A stretch of 64,000 nt of DNA from Jatrophihabitans sp. GAS493 (GCF_900230215.1 NZ_LT907982.1:1364001-1428000); one strand, 5' to 3'. Numbered from the stretch's first letter, positions 16,545-25,081 are shown. Numbers and translations: made by a program. Notes: generated by a model from the letters alone, not told the origin.

Positions 16545-17678
16545 ATGCGTGAGGTCGTGATCGCCGGCGTCGGCATCCATCCCTTTGGGCGCTTCGACTA
16601 CGGATGCCGTGAGATGGGGGAGTACGCGGCGCGTGACTGCCTGGCCGACTCCGGGGTCGACCCGCGGGACATCGACATGGTCTTCGTGGCCAACGTCGGG
16701 GCCGAGATGGCCAAGGGGCACAACATCATGGATCGGGTGGCCCGTATCGGCGTGCCGATCATCAACGTCGAGGCGGCCTGCGCCTCCAGCGGATCCGCAC
16801 TCTTCATGGCCGCCCGCCTCATCGAGGGCGGCGGGGCCGACATCGTGCTCTGCATCGGGGTCGAGAAGGCACCGAAGGGATTCATCGCCTCCTCCGGCTT
16901 CGAGCCGTGGCAGATCGAGAACGGGCTCGGCGTAAACACGATGTACTTCGCCATCCAGGCCCAGGAGCTGATGGATTCGACCGACGTCACGCTGGCCGAC
17001 CTGGCCGACGTCTCGGTGAAGAACCATCGGCATGCGGTGGACAACCCGAACGCGATGTTCCGCAAGCCGATCTCCCGTGAGGACGTGCTGGCCAGCCGCC
17101 AGATCTCGCCTCCGCTGACACTGCTGATGCTCTGCGCACCGAACGAGGGGGCGGCCGCCGTCCTGCTCATGAGCCGCCGCGAGGCCCGCCGCCGCGGGCT
17201 CGGTGACCTCGTCACGCTGGCCGGAATCGGGCTGGTCTCGCGTGGACCGGACGACTGGTTCGTGCCCGCGCCCTCCTATCCGGCCCAGAAGACCAGCCTC
17301 ACCTCGCGAGCGACTGCGCTGGCGTTGGCCGACGCCGGTGTGTCGATCGACGCGGTGGACTTCGTCGAATGCCAGGACACCGACGCCGCCTCCGAGCTCA
17401 TCGCCTACTCCGACCTCGGACTCTGCGAACCGGGCGAGGAGGCGCAGTTGCTGCGTAGTGGTGCGACGACTATCGGCGGACGTATCCCGGTGAATGTCTC
17501 CGGGGGCCTGCTCTCCAAGGGCGAACCGCTCGGCGCCTCCGGGCTCGGCCAGATACATGAACTGGTCGAACAGCTGCGTGGCCGATCCGGGCTGCGCCAA
17601 CTCGACAATCCGAAGGTCGGCCTGAGTCATGTGATGGGCGCCGGGCACAACTCCTGCGTCGTCGTGGTGCACAAGTGA
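16545..17678 (+). CDS. thiolase-fold protein, Ltp2-like (probable retro-aldolase subunit)
   Basis: A 377-residue thiolase-superfamily protein (SCP-x/lipid-transfer type). The nucleophile region is EAACASSGSAL with Cys kept, but the usual GHP motif reads GGLLSKGEPLGASG (His to Glu) and the HxxxxP/F loop reads ECQDTDAASEL, so normal thiolase chemistry is doubtful. Actinobacterial Ltp2, also lacking these histidines, is an aldolase that removes the last side-chain fragment of sterols with a DUF35 partner; the next gene here encodes DUF35. GGAGG (16535-16539) lies five bases before the ATG at 16545. It is in the operon starting at 12589. Confidence 0.87.
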   Translation: MREVVIAGVGIHPFGRFDYGCREMGEYAARDCLADSGVDPRDIDMVFVANVGAEMAKGHNIMDRVARIGVPIINVEAACASSGSALFMAARLIEGGGADIVLCIGVEKAPKGFIASSGFEPWQIENGLGVNTMYFAIQAQELMDSTDVTLADLADVSVKNHRHAVDNPNAMFRKPISREDVLASRQISPPLTLLMLCAPNEGAAAVLLMSRREARRRGLGDLVTLAGIGLVSRGPDDWFVPAPSYPAQKTSLTSRATALALADAGVSIDAVDFVECQDTDAASELIAYSDLGLCEPGEEAQLLRSGATTIGGRIPVNVSGGLLSKGEPLGASGLGQIHELVEQLRGRSGLRQLDNPKVGLSHVMGAGHNSCVVVVHK

Positions 17679-18097
17679 GCGCGTTGACGGGCGTCTTCGA
17701 CGGCGAGCATCCGGCCCCGCCCGCCCTCTTCGCCGCCGCCGACCCCGGGGCGCAGACCACGCTCGGGGCCTCCCACTGCACGTCGTGCCGGCGGGTGCAC
17801 TTTCCGCGCCGGGTCGAGTGTGCCGCCTGCGGCAGCCCCTGCACCCCGATCGACCTGGCCGGGCCCGCGCGGCTACGAGTTCTCACCGGTGTGCACGCGC
17901 AGCCACCGGGGTCGCTGGTCATCGCCCCGTACCTGGTCGGAGTGGCCGAATTTCCCGAAGGAATCTGTGTGATCGGGCTGATCGACGGCGAGGCCGAGCG
18001 CGGCGACAGCGTCACGCCGGTGGTGGTCGCGCCGTACGAGGGCGGGCTGACCTTCGGCTTCCGGCGCGCGCAACCTGACCACAACTCACCAGCATGA
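17675..18097 (+). CDS. DUF35 OB-fold/zinc-ribbon protein
   Basis: A 140-residue protein with an N-terminal rubredoxin-like zinc ribbon (CTSCRRVHFPRRVECAAC, two CxxC pairs) and a C-terminal OB-fold beta domain, the ChsH2-type DUF35 architecture. DUF35 proteins bind and activate thiolase-fold aldolases and acyltransferases. It overlaps the upstream thiolase-fold gene as GTGA, strongly suggesting a complex. Together they would perform retro-aldol cleavage of a beta-hydroxyacyl-CoA (inference from the steroid system). Confidence 0.9.
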   Translation: MSALTGVFDGEHPAPPALFAAADPGAQTTLGASHCTSCRRVHFPRRVECAACGSPCTPIDLAGPARLRVLTGVHAQPPGSLVIAPYLVGVAEFPEGICVIGLIDGEAERGDSVTPVVVAPYEGGLTFGFRRAQPDHNSPA

Positions 18098-18110
18098 GGA
18101 CGGAATCGCA

Positions 18111-18878
18111 ATGAGGCTCAGAGATCGCATCGCCCTGGTCACCGCCGGGGGCTCCGGGATGGGGCGCGCCGCCTGCCTTCGCTTCGCCGAGGAGGGTGCG
18201 CATGTCGTCGTCACCGATCTCGACGCCGATGCCGCGAGGGCTACCGTCGCGGCGATCGAGGCAGTCGGCGGTTCGGCCGAGGCCCGTCAGCTCAATGTGG
18301 CGGAGACCGCCGCCGTGGCCACCGTGGCCGAAGAGATCCGCGCCCGGCACGGGGTGTTGCACGTCCTGTACAACCACGCCGGGATTCCCGGCGCCTCCGG
18401 CATCGACATCTCCGAAGACGCCTTCGACCTGGCTATCGACGTCAACCTGAAGGGCGCGTTCTTCCTGACCGCGCAGTGCGAGGACCTGTTGCGGGCGGCG
18501 GACGGGCGGGCGTCGGTCATCTTCACCGCGTCGGTCTCCGGGATCGTCGGCTCGCCGCTCAGCCCGCTCTACTCGATGACCAAGGGCGGTGTGGTGCTGC
18601 TGATGAAGTCGCTGGCACTGAAGTTCGGGCCGTTGGGCATCCGCGTCAACGCCATCTGCCCGGGACCGATCGCGACCACGATGCTGCCGCAGTTCTTCGG
18701 GCGCGACTCCGACGCCGACGTCTCGGACCTGATCCAGGGATTCACCGCGAACGTGCCGCTGGGGCGCACCGGACGGGCCGAGGAGATCGCCAACGCGGCC
18801 CTCTTCCTGGCCAGCGACGAGGCCAGCTTCATCACCGGGGTGGCGCTGCCGGTCGACGGCGGGTATCTGGCCCGATGA
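18111..18878 (+). CDS. short-chain dehydrogenase/reductase (SDR)
   Basis: A 255-residue classical SDR: VTAGGSGMGRA as cofactor loop, VLYNHAG in place of NNAG, the catalytic segment FTASVSGIV with YSMTKGG, and ICPGPIATTM. The C-terminal SFITGVALPVDGGY matches the family end. A GAGGACGG ribosome site lies upstream of the ATG. The gene follows the DUF35 gene by 13 bases in the same operon. It probably oxidises a 3-hydroxyacyl-CoA or a ring alcohol. Confidence 0.92.
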   Translation: MRLRDRIALVTAGGSGMGRAACLRFAEEGAHVVVTDLDADAARATVAAIEAVGGSAEARQLNVAETAAVATVAEEIRARHGVLHVLYNHAGIPGASGIDISEDAFDLAIDVNLKGAFFLTAQCEDLLRAADGRASVIFTASVSGIVGSPLSPLYSMTKGGVVLLMKSLALKFGPLGIRVNAICPGPIATTMLPQFFGRDSDADVSDLIQGFTANVPLGRTGRAEEIANAALFLASDEASFITGVALPVDGGYLAR

Positions 18879-18888
18879 GGAGACGTCC

Positions 18889-19764
18889 ATGAAAATCGGG
18901 GCAATCTCCTTCATGACCGACACCTCGATCGCTCCGGGCGAGATCGCCGGCGTGCTCGAGGCGGCCGGCTTCGAATCCTTCTGGGCCGGGGATCACTCAC
19001 ACGTTCCGGCGCCGAGCTCCGGAGTGCCGATCGACTCGCGCACCGGTCTACCGGTCCCGAGTGAGTACTGGCATCTGCTCGATCCGTTCCTGGCCCTGAC
19101 CGCGGCCGCCGCAGCGACCAGCACCATCAACCTCGGAACCGGCATCTGCCTGGTCAATGAGCGGGACCCGATTCACACGGCGAAGTCGGTCGCGTCGCTG
19201 AGCCACCTCAGCGGGGGCCGGGTGCTCTTCGGGATCGGCGGAGGGTGGAGCGAGCAGGAGCTGCGCAATCACGGCCTGGAGATCGCCGATCGCTGGGTGT
19301 CGATGCGGGAGCGCGTCCTCGCCATGCGCGCCATCTGGTCGCAGGATGTCGCGGAGTTCCAGGGTGAACACGTCAACTTCAGCCCGCTGATGAGCTGGCC
19401 CAAGCCGAGTCCGCTCCCGCCCATCCTGATCGGCGGGAACTTCCGCAATATCCCTCGGGTCGTCGACTATGGCGACGGATGGTGCCCCGGTACTCCCGAC
19501 CTGCCCGACGCTGAGGTCGTCCGGCTGGCCGGCGAGCTGCGCCGGCAAGCGGCGGAGGCGGGGCGCGAGGTGAGCATGACCGCCTTCCACGTCACTACTG
19601 TCGTCGGACTCGACCCGGAGTCGGAACTGCGACTGACCCGACGGCGTCTCGACGTGCTCGCCGCCGCCGGGGCCGAGCGAGCCGTCGTCGTGCTGCCGCC
19701 TCAGCGTGACGCCTGCCTGCGCATGATCGACCACTACGCGGAAGAGCTCGTCCAGACGCGATGA
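18889..19764 (+). CDS. LLM-class F420-dependent oxidoreductase (putative)
   Basis: A 291-residue luciferase-like TIM barrel with GFESFWAGDHSHVPAP, LGTGICLVNERDPIHTAKSVASLSHLSGGRVLFG and GIGGGWSEQELRNHG. These patterns match the Rv/MSMEG-type F420-dependent enzymes widespread in actinobacteria, which commonly catalyse F420H2-dependent reductions or oxidations of ketones and alkenes. GGAG lies upstream of the ATG at 18889. Co-operonic with the SDR and the DoxX-like gene. The assignment to F420 rather than FMN is from family knowledge only. Confidence 0.88.
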   Translation: MKIGAISFMTDTSIAPGEIAGVLEAAGFESFWAGDHSHVPAPSSGVPIDSRTGLPVPSEYWHLLDPFLALTAAAAATSTINLGTGICLVNERDPIHTAKSVASLSHLSGGRVLFGIGGGWSEQELRNHGLEIADRWVSMRERVLAMRAIWSQDVAEFQGEHVNFSPLMSWPKPSPLPPILIGGNFRNIPRVVDYGDGWCPGTPDLPDAEVVRLAGELRRQAAEAGREVSMTAFHVTTVVGLDPESELRLTRRRLDVLAAAGAERAVVVLPPQRDACLRMIDHYAEELVQTR

Positions 19765-19777
19765 AATGAGAGACGCC

Positions 19778-20302
19778 ATGAAGCCGAAGACCACCCACCA
19801 CGCCAGTGTCGAGATCTCCCGAGGCCTGCTGCGGCTCGCGCTCGGCGGCACCATGATCGCCCACGGCGTTCGGCATGCCCGCAGCCTGGAGGGGACCGCC
19901 GGCTGGTTCGGCTCCATCGGCTTCCGCGAGCCCCGGCTGCAGGCGCAGCTCAGCTCCGTCGTCGAGGTGGGCGCCGGCACGGCATTGATCTGCGGTGCCG
20001 CCACGCCACTCGCGGCCTCGGCCGTGGTCGGCACGATGGCCGTCGCCGCCGAGACCGTGCACCGGCCGAACGGCTACTTCATCACCAGCGAGGGCTGGGA
20101 GTACGTCGGGTTCATCAGCGCCGCCGCCGTCGCCCTGGCCGCCATGGGCTCCGGACGCTACAGCCTCGACCGGCTCCTCGGGGTGGAGAACCGGGGCTCC
20201 GGGCTCTCCCGTGGGCTGCTCGCCGCCGGCCTGGGCCTCGGCGGTGCGGCCATCCAGCTGAAGACCTTCTGGACCCGACCGGTCGCTGACGCCAGCTCCT
20301 GA
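19778..20302 (+). CDS. DoxX-family membrane protein
   Basis: A 174-residue membrane protein with about four hydrophobic segments (SRGLLRLALGGTMIAHGVRH; VVEVGAGTALICGAATPL; YVGFISAAAVALAAMG; LLAAGLGLGGAAIQLK). The DoxX/SURF4-like family often accompanies oxidoreductase operons; its function is unclear (quinone reduction or redox sensing have been proposed). ATG 19778 is preferred for the AGAGA just upstream; ATG 19766 is possible. It is the last gene of the operon starting at 12589. Confidence 0.8.
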   Translation: MKPKTTHHASVEISRGLLRLALGGTMIAHGVRHARSLEGTAGWFGSIGFREPRLQAQLSSVVEVGAGTALICGAATPLAASAVVGTMAVAAETVHRPNGYFITSEGWEYVGFISAAAVALAAMGSGRYSLDRLLGVENRGSGLSRGLLAAGLGLGGAAIQLKTFWTRPVADASS

Positions 20303-20356
20303 TCGGGCGACCGGGCCGGCCCTGATCACCCCGCCCGCACCACCAAACCTCCGCCG

Positions 20357-20386
20357 CGCCGGCGCTTCGACTCCCCGGCGCCGGCG
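20357..20386 (+). terminator. GC-rich hairpin after the first island
   Basis: CGCCGGCGC at 20357-20365 (reading from C57) pairs with GCGCCGGCG at 20378-20386 around a 12-base loop, followed by a modestly T-rich stretch (CTTGCTGTCGTTC). It ends the 12589-20302 operon just before the next promoter. There is no long U-run, so efficiency is uncertain. Confidence 0.5.
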
Positions 20387-20413
20387 GCTTGCTGTCGTTC
20401 CTCGATGTAACGC

Positions 20414-20442
20414 TTGACACGTTCTGCCGCAAGGTTCATATT
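20414..20442 (+). promoter_or_regulatory. promoter of the acyl-CoA ligase operon
   Basis: A perfect -35 TTGACA (20414-20419), a 17-bp spacer and CATATT (20437-20442); TATTGT two bases later is an alternative -10 aligned with the other three members of this promoter set. The operator at 20443 overlaps or abuts the -10, a repression geometry. Confidence 0.7.
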
Positions 20443-20460
20443 GTACTGACCGATTGGTAC
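20443..20460 (+). promoter_or_regulatory. TetR-type operator, site 1
   Basis: GTACTGACCGATTGGTAC, an imperfect inverted repeat (6 of 9 half-site positions match) related to the sites at 24995, 35719 and 39295. It is the most diverged of the four. The likely ligand is the TetR protein encoded at 38504-39085 (inference). Confidence 0.65.
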
Positions 20461-20600
20461 AGAACGGTTGAGCGTCCGAGGCGCTGCGCCAACGACGACT
20501 GACGGTTGACGTGAGCCCTCTCCGGGCCCACGGTGGTGCTGCGGCGGGAAGCGGGTTCTGACCTGCGCGTCAATGCGGTGACACCGACGGGAGAGCGCTC

Positions 20601-20651
20601 ATGAGTTGCGGATACCCACAATCTGAGAACAGTCGCACTCACCGGCGATGA
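20601..20651 (+). CDS. possible 16-residue leader peptide
   Basis: ATG with GGGAGAG five bases upstream opens a 17-codon frame (MSCGYPQSENSRTHRR, then TGA) that ends 15 bases before the acyl-CoA ligase start. It has no run of a single amino acid that would suggest attenuation. It may be translated or fortuitous; no function is proposed. Confidence 0.25.
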   Translation: MSCGYPQSENSRTHRR

Positions 20652-20666
20652 TCGAGAGAAGGTCCC

Positions 20667-22205
20667 ATGCTTTTCAGTGACGTGTTGCGGCTGAATGCGC
20701 ACCGTACCCCCGACAAGAACGCCCTGCTGATGCTCGACGGATCAGGCTCGCGAAGTTTCGCCCAGCTCTACGCCCGCTCCAACCGGCTGGCCAACGCCCT
20801 GCTCGGCGTCGCCAACCAGGGTGACCGCGTCGCCATGCTGGCCGACAACTGCCCTGAGTACGTCGAGGCGTACTACGGCGTTCCGTCGGCCGGCATGGCG
20901 CTCACCATGCTCAACTACCGGCTCCACCCGAAGGAGTGGGTCTGGATCCTGAACAACTCCGGCGCGCAGGTGCTGATCGTCCAGGCGAAGTACCTGGAGA
21001 CGATCGCCGACCATCTGGTCGAGTTGGATTCGGTCAAGAAGCTCATCGTCATCGGCGAAGCGGCCGCCGGAGCCACCTCCTACGAAGACTTTGTCGGTTT
21101 GGCCGCGGCCACCCCGCCCAACATCCGCGTGGCCGAGGATGACATTGCCTGGCTGCTGTACACCAGCGGCACGACCGGCTTCCCGAAAGGCGCGCAGCTG
21201 AGCCACCGCAACCTCTGCACCGCGATGCTCGAGTCGGTGCTGGCCTACGAGCCGACCGCTGACTCGTCGTTCCTGAACGCGATGCCCCTGTGCCATGTCG
21301 CGGGTTACCTGACGCCGGTGCACCAGTTCTATGGCGGTTCAGTGCTGATGATGTCCAACTGGGAGCCGGAGCTGTGGATGCGGCTGGTCGATGAGCACCA
21401 GGTGACCAGCGGCGGTTTCGCCCCCACGATGATGTCGATGCTGCTCGATCACCCGAAGGTGAACGACTACAAGCTCGACAGCCTGCAGTGGATGGGCTAC
21501 GGCGCCTCGAAGATTCCGGCCGAGGTGCTGCGCCGGGCCATCGAGCGCTTCGGGCCGGTCGTCTACGCCGGCATGGGCATGACCGAACTCGGCGGCAACA
21601 TCCTCACCCTCGACAAGGCGGCGCACATTCGGGCCGCGGCCGGCGAGGAGCACCTGCTCGACGCGGTCGGCAAACCGATGGCGCTGGCCGACGTGCGGGT
21701 TTTCGACGATAACGACGTCGAGTGCGCCGACGGCCAGGTGGGCGAGATCGTGGTCCGCGGTGACCAGGTGACCACCGGCTACTTCGGCAACCCCGACGCC
21801 ACGGCGGCCGCCAACCGCAACGGCTGGTTCCACACCGGCGACCTGGCCCGGCGGGACGCGGAGGGCTTCCTCTACATCGTCGACCGCATCAAGGACATGA
21901 TCATCAGTGGCGGCGAGAACGTCTACTCCAGCGAGGTGGAGAACGCGATCTACGCCCACCCGGCGGTGGCCGAAGCCGCAGTCGTCGGCCTGGCCGACGA
22001 GCGCTGGGGTGAGCGAGTCGCGGCGGTGGTTGTGCTGCGCCCGGGCCAGCAGGCCAATGCCGAGGAGATCATCACGACGTGCAAGGCCCGCTTGGCCTCC
22101 TACAAGCAGCCGCGCGAGGTGATCTTCGTCGACGCCATTCCGAAGAATGTGAGCGGAAAGGTCCTCAAGCGGGAGCTTCGCGAGAGGTACAGCGCCAAGG
22201 GCTGA
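20667..22205 (+). CDS. acyl-CoA synthetase (AMP-forming)
   Basis: A 512-residue ANL-superfamily ligase. The P-loop is YTSGTTGFPKGAQLSHRN, the adenine motif GYGASKIPAEVL with GMTELGG, the hinge region FHTGDLARRD with VDRIKDMIISGGENVYSSEVE, and the C-terminal catalytic lysine is in PKNVSGKVLKREL. It activates a carboxylic acid to its CoA thioester through an acyl-adenylate. It starts the first unit of the TetR-type regulon, followed by a lactonase and a SnoaL-like protein. AGAAGG precedes the ATG. Length and motifs resemble medium/long-chain and FadD-type ligases; the acid is unknown. Confidence 0.93.
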   Translation: MLFSDVLRLNAHRTPDKNALLMLDGSGSRSFAQLYARSNRLANALLGVANQGDRVAMLADNCPEYVEAYYGVPSAGMALTMLNYRLHPKEWVWILNNSGAQVLIVQAKYLETIADHLVELDSVKKLIVIGEAAAGATSYEDFVGLAAATPPNIRVAEDDIAWLLYTSGTTGFPKGAQLSHRNLCTAMLESVLAYEPTADSSFLNAMPLCHVAGYLTPVHQFYGGSVLMMSNWEPELWMRLVDEHQVTSGGFAPTMMSMLLDHPKVNDYKLDSLQWMGYGASKIPAEVLRRAIERFGPVVYAGMGMTELGGNILTLDKAAHIRAAAGEEHLLDAVGKPMALADVRVFDDNDVECADGQVGEIVVRGDQVTTGYFGNPDATAAANRNGWFHTGDLARRDAEGFLYIVDRIKDMIISGGENVYSSEVENAIYAHPAVAEAAVVGLADERWGERVAAVVVLRPGQQANAEEIITTCKARLASYKQPREVIFVDAIPKNVSGKVLKRELRERYSAKG

Positions 22206-22256
22206 CCGGGCCCACCCCCACTCCGAACCCAAACAAGCTATTTGAAAGGTGAATTC

Positions 22257-23201
22257 ATGACCATCACGACTGTGACGGAGGGCCTCCTCTTCCCGGAAGG
22301 CCCGGTCGCATTGCCCAACGGCGACGTTCTCGTCGTCGAGATCCACCGGGGCACGCTGACCCGGGTGTCTCCGGACGGCACCAGATCCATCGTCGCCAAC
22401 GTCGGCGGCGGCCCGAACGGTGCCCAGCTCGGCCCCGACGGTCGCGTCTACCTCTGCAACAACGGTGGCCTGCGCTCCTTCGAGGTCGCGGGGTTCGTCT
22501 TCGCCGGCGGCACCCCGGATGATTACACGACCGGCAGCATCCAGGCCGTCGACCTCAGCACCGGCGCCGTCGAGACCCTCTACACCGAGTGCGACGGCAG
22601 CGGGCTGCGCGGCCCGAACGACCTGGTCTTCGACGCCCACGGTGGCTTCTACTTCACCGACTACGGCAAGAGCAACGGCGCGGTCGAGGATCTCGGGCGA
22701 GTCTTCTACGCCACCGCGGACGGCAGCAGCATTCGCCAGGTGGCCGGTGGTATGCAAGGCCCGAACGGGGCCGGACTATCACCGGACGGCACGCGCCTCT
22801 ACGTCAGCGAGACCTACACCGCGCGGGTCTGGTGGTGGGAGGTGACCGGACCCGGCGAGATCGTCGGTGGAAAGTCGCTCGGCGGTTCCGGCGGCGGTAA
22901 CTTCCTTTACACCGCAGCGAATTACACGAACTTCGACTCACTCGGCGTCGAAGCCAGCGGCAACGTCTGCGTGGCCTCGATGGTTCACTCGGGCATCTCG
23001 GTGATCAGCCCGGAGGGAGAGCTGGTGGAGTTCGTCGAACTGCCCGGCGACCCGGGTATCACCAACATCTGCTGGGGCGGACCGCAGTTGGAGACGGCGT
23101 TCATCACCTCCTCCAGCACCGGCAAGCTGCTGAAGGTGGATTGGGCCCGTCCCGGACTGGCCCCGAACTTCAGCGGCCTGGACCACCTCGTCGGCGCGTG
23201 A
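22257..23201 (+). CDS. SMP-30/gluconolactonase-family protein
   Basis: A 314-residue six-bladed beta-propeller of the SMP-30/Gnl/LRE family. Blade motifs include LLFPEGPVALPNGDVLVVE (metal-binding Glu after FPEGP), GPNGAQLGPDGRVYL, LRGPNDLVFDAHGGFYFTD (metal Asn-Asp) and GPNGAGLSPDGTRLYVSET. Family members hydrolyse lactones using Ca2+/Zn2+. ATG 22257 with AAAGGTG upstream is chosen over the TTG at 22242. Its position after the CoA ligase suggests lactone opening or hydration in the pathway. Confidence 0.9.
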   Translation: MTITTVTEGLLFPEGPVALPNGDVLVVEIHRGTLTRVSPDGTRSIVANVGGGPNGAQLGPDGRVYLCNNGGLRSFEVAGFVFAGGTPDDYTTGSIQAVDLSTGAVETLYTECDGSGLRGPNDLVFDAHGGFYFTDYGKSNGAVEDLGRVFYATADGSSIRQVAGGMQGPNGAGLSPDGTRLYVSETYTARVWWWEVTGPGEIVGGKSLGGSGGGNFLYTAANYTNFDSLGVEASGNVCVASMVHSGISVISPEGELVEFVELPGDPGITNICWGGPQLETAFITSSSTGKLLKVDWARPGLAPNFSGLDHLVGA

Positions 23202-23578
23202 GCGGCGGCATCGAGGCAGTTGCCGACCGCTTCTTCGCCGCGGTCTCCACGGGAGACGTGGAGACGCTCGAGGCGATCTACCGCGACGACGTGGCGGTCT
23301 GGCACAACTATGACGACGTCTCGCAGTCCAAGGCCGAGAGCATCCGGCTGCTCGGATGGCTCACCCGCAAGGTCGGGCCACTGAACTACGTCGAAGTCCG
23401 GCGTCTGGTGCTCGCCGACGGGTTCATCCAGCAGCATGTGGTCGAGGTTGCCGCAGCGGCCGGCGATCCGATCCGGATGCCGGCCATGCTGCGGGTCTAC
23501 TGCGACGCCGAGCAGGTCAGCCGGATCGAGGAGTACGTCGATCCAACGCCGATCAACTCGCTCATCCCGGCGACCTAG
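23198..23578 (+). CDS. SnoaL-like / NTF2-fold small protein
   Basis: A 126-residue NTF2-like protein: AVADRFFAAVSTGDVETLEAIYRDDVAVWHNYDD is the classical N-terminal helix pair and strand, and VSRIEEYVDP the C-terminal strand. GTG at 23198 overlaps the lactonase stop as GTGA. It may be an isomerase, dehydratase or ketosteroid-isomerase-like enzyme; the exact activity is unknown. A strong terminator follows. The first island also has one such gene (12022-12510). Confidence 0.85.
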   Translation: MSGGIEAVADRFFAAVSTGDVETLEAIYRDDVAVWHNYDDVSQSKAESIRLLGWLTRKVGPLNYVEVRRLVLADGFIQQHVVEVAAAAGDPIRMPAMLRVYCDAEQVSRIEEYVDPTPINSLIPAT

Positions 23579-23644
23579 GACACACGGGAAGGTTAGGCAA
23601 CTCGCTGCCATCGCGGCAACTCGCGAGAGAAATTGAACAGATGA

Positions 23645-23681
23645 CAGAGGCGGGGCCGGCACCGGCCCCGCCTCTGTTTTT
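23645..23681 (+). terminator. strong intrinsic terminator
   Basis: CAGAGGCGGGGCCGG (23645-23659) and its exact complement (23662-23676) form a 15-bp GC-rich stem, followed by TTTTT (23677-23681). It ends the ligase-lactonase-SnoaL operon and separates it from the convergent CoA-transferase gene. Confidence 0.93.
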
Positions 23682-23708
23682 GTATGTCTGTGTAGCCGCT
23701 ACCGCGAC

Positions 23709-24866
23709 TCAACCAGCCTGCGGGGCCAGCCCGAGCTCGTCGATGACGGCGTCGTTGTGTTCGCCCAGGCGAGCGCCGACGTGCCGGATCGCCCCCGGTG
23801 TGCGGCTGAACTTGGGGACGACCCCGGGCATCGGCACCGGGTCGGCCAGTCCGTCCACCGGCATCCGAACCACCATCTCGCGCGCGGCGTACTGCTCGTC
23901 GTCGAGGATGTCCTGCGGGGTGTAGATGCGGCCGCGCGGGATTCCGTGCTCGTCCAGGAGCTTCTCCAGCTGTGCGACCGGTAGCGCCGAGGTCCACTCC
24001 TCGATGATCGAATCGAGGACAGCTGCGTTGGCGCCGCGGGCCTGATGGGTCTGGTACTTCGGGTCGTCCAGCAGGTCAGGGCGTGCCATCGCCGTGCAGA
24101 GACGCTGGAAGAGACTGTCGCCGTTGGCCGCGATGAGCAGTTCGTGGCCGTCCTCGGTGCCATAGACGTTCGACGGCGCAACGCCGGGGAGGGCGCTGCC
24201 GGCCCGGGAGCGCTCGACTCCGCCGAGCTGGAAGTCCGCCAGCAATGACTCGGTCAGGGCGAAGACCGACTCGTAGAGTGCGACGTCCACCTCCTGACCG
24301 ACTCCGCTGACATCCCGCTCGCGCAGGGCGGCCAGGGCGCCTACGACGGCGAAGAGGCCGGCCGTCGCGTCGCCGAGGCTCACCCCGGTGCGGACCGGAG
24401 GGCGATCGGGGAAGCCGGTCAGGTTGCGCAGGCCGCCCATCGCCTCGGCGATACTGCCGAAGCCCCGATCGGTGGCCCGTGGTCCGTCCTGCCCGTAGCC
24501 CGAGACATGCACCATAATCAGCCGCGGGTTCTCCTTGGCGATCGTCGCGTAGTCCAGGCCCCACTGGGCCATCCGGCCGGGGGCGAAGTTCTCCAGCACG
24601 ATGTCGACCTGGCTGCACAACTGGGCGGCTACGGCGCGGTCGGCCGGATCACGCAGGTCGAGGCGCACCGACTCCTTGTTGCGTCCGAGAGAGGGCCACC
24701 AGAGACCGATGTCGTCGCGCATCACGCCCCAGTTGCGGATGGGATCTCCGGCCGGGGGTTCGATCTTGATCACCCGAGCGCCGTAGTCGCCCATCAGCTG
24801 ACCCGCATACGGACCGGCTATGAAGCCGCCGAGCTCCAACACGGTGATTCCATCGAGTGGGCCCAT
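23709..24866 (-). CDS. type III CoA-transferase (CaiB/BaiF)
   Basis: A 385-residue family III CoA-transferase. The N-terminus LELGGFIAGPYAGQLMGDYGARV forms the CoA site and the catalytic Asp is in SLGDATAGLFA. It is clearly more distant from the two CoA-transferases of the first island than they are from each other. It is monocistronic, divergent from the cupin operon and shares its 215-bp upstream region, which holds operator site 2. It could activate the pathway acid by CoA exchange in parallel with the ligase. Confidence 0.93.
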   Translation of the reverse strand: MGPLDGITVLELGGFIAGPYAGQLMGDYGARVIKIEPPAGDPIRNWGVMRDDIGLWWPSLGRNKESVRLDLRDPADRAVAAQLCSQVDIVLENFAPGRMAQWGLDYATIAKENPRLIMVHVSGYGQDGPRATDRGFGSIAEAMGGLRNLTGFPDRPPVRTGVSLGDATAGLFAVVGALAALRERDVSGVGQEVDVALYESVFALTESLLADFQLGGVERSRAGSALPGVAPSNVYGTEDGHELLIAANGDSLFQRLCTAMARPDLLDDPKYQTHQARGANAAVLDSIIEEWTSALPVAQLEKLLDEHGIPRGRIYTPQDILDDEQYAAREMVVRMPVDGLADPVPMPGVVPKFSRTPGAIRHVGARLGEHNDAVIDELGLAPQAG

Positions 24867-24967
24867 GCCGACACCCGCCTTCCGCCGCCGGACGGTACTG
24901 AACCGGTGGCGGCGGCTTGGCCCGACCGGAGGTTATCTGTGATGTAGTCGATGGGCGTCGGTCTTGC

Positions 24968-25012
24968 TTGACGACGACGACCTACAAACGTAATGTACCG
25001 ATCGGTCGGTAC
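24968..25012 (+). promoter_or_regulatory. promoter with TetR-type operator, site 2
   Basis: TTGACG (24968-24973), 17 bp, TAATGT (24991-24996), with the operator GTACCGATCGGTCGGTAC at 24995-25012 covering the end of the -10 and the start site. This is the best palindrome of the four (8 of 9 half-site positions). It should drive the long cupin-to-phosphotransferase operon and may also affect the divergent CoA-transferase. Confidence 0.8.
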
Positions 25013-25081
25013 TATTGCCAGCGCGGGTGGCAAACCGTGACCGGCCCCCTCAGTCTGAGACTGCGACAAGGAAGCGGAGCA

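Larger units (their letters stand above)
20303..20666 (+). other. intergenic region between the two catabolic islands
   Basis: These 364 bases hold, in order, the hairpin at 20357, a promoter at 20414 with the first TetR-type operator at 20443, and a ~200-base leader for the acyl-CoA ligase. The leader contains one short reading frame with a good ribosome site at 20601-20651. I see no longer gene on either strand. Confidence 0.7.

Noticed and set aside
21339-22757. Long open frames antisense to real genes, e.g. here, 10322-11857, 24818-26323 and 32980-34542.
   Set aside because: They arise from the extreme third-position GC bias; their products are low-complexity and lack family motifs, whereas the opposite strand encodes clear enzymes.
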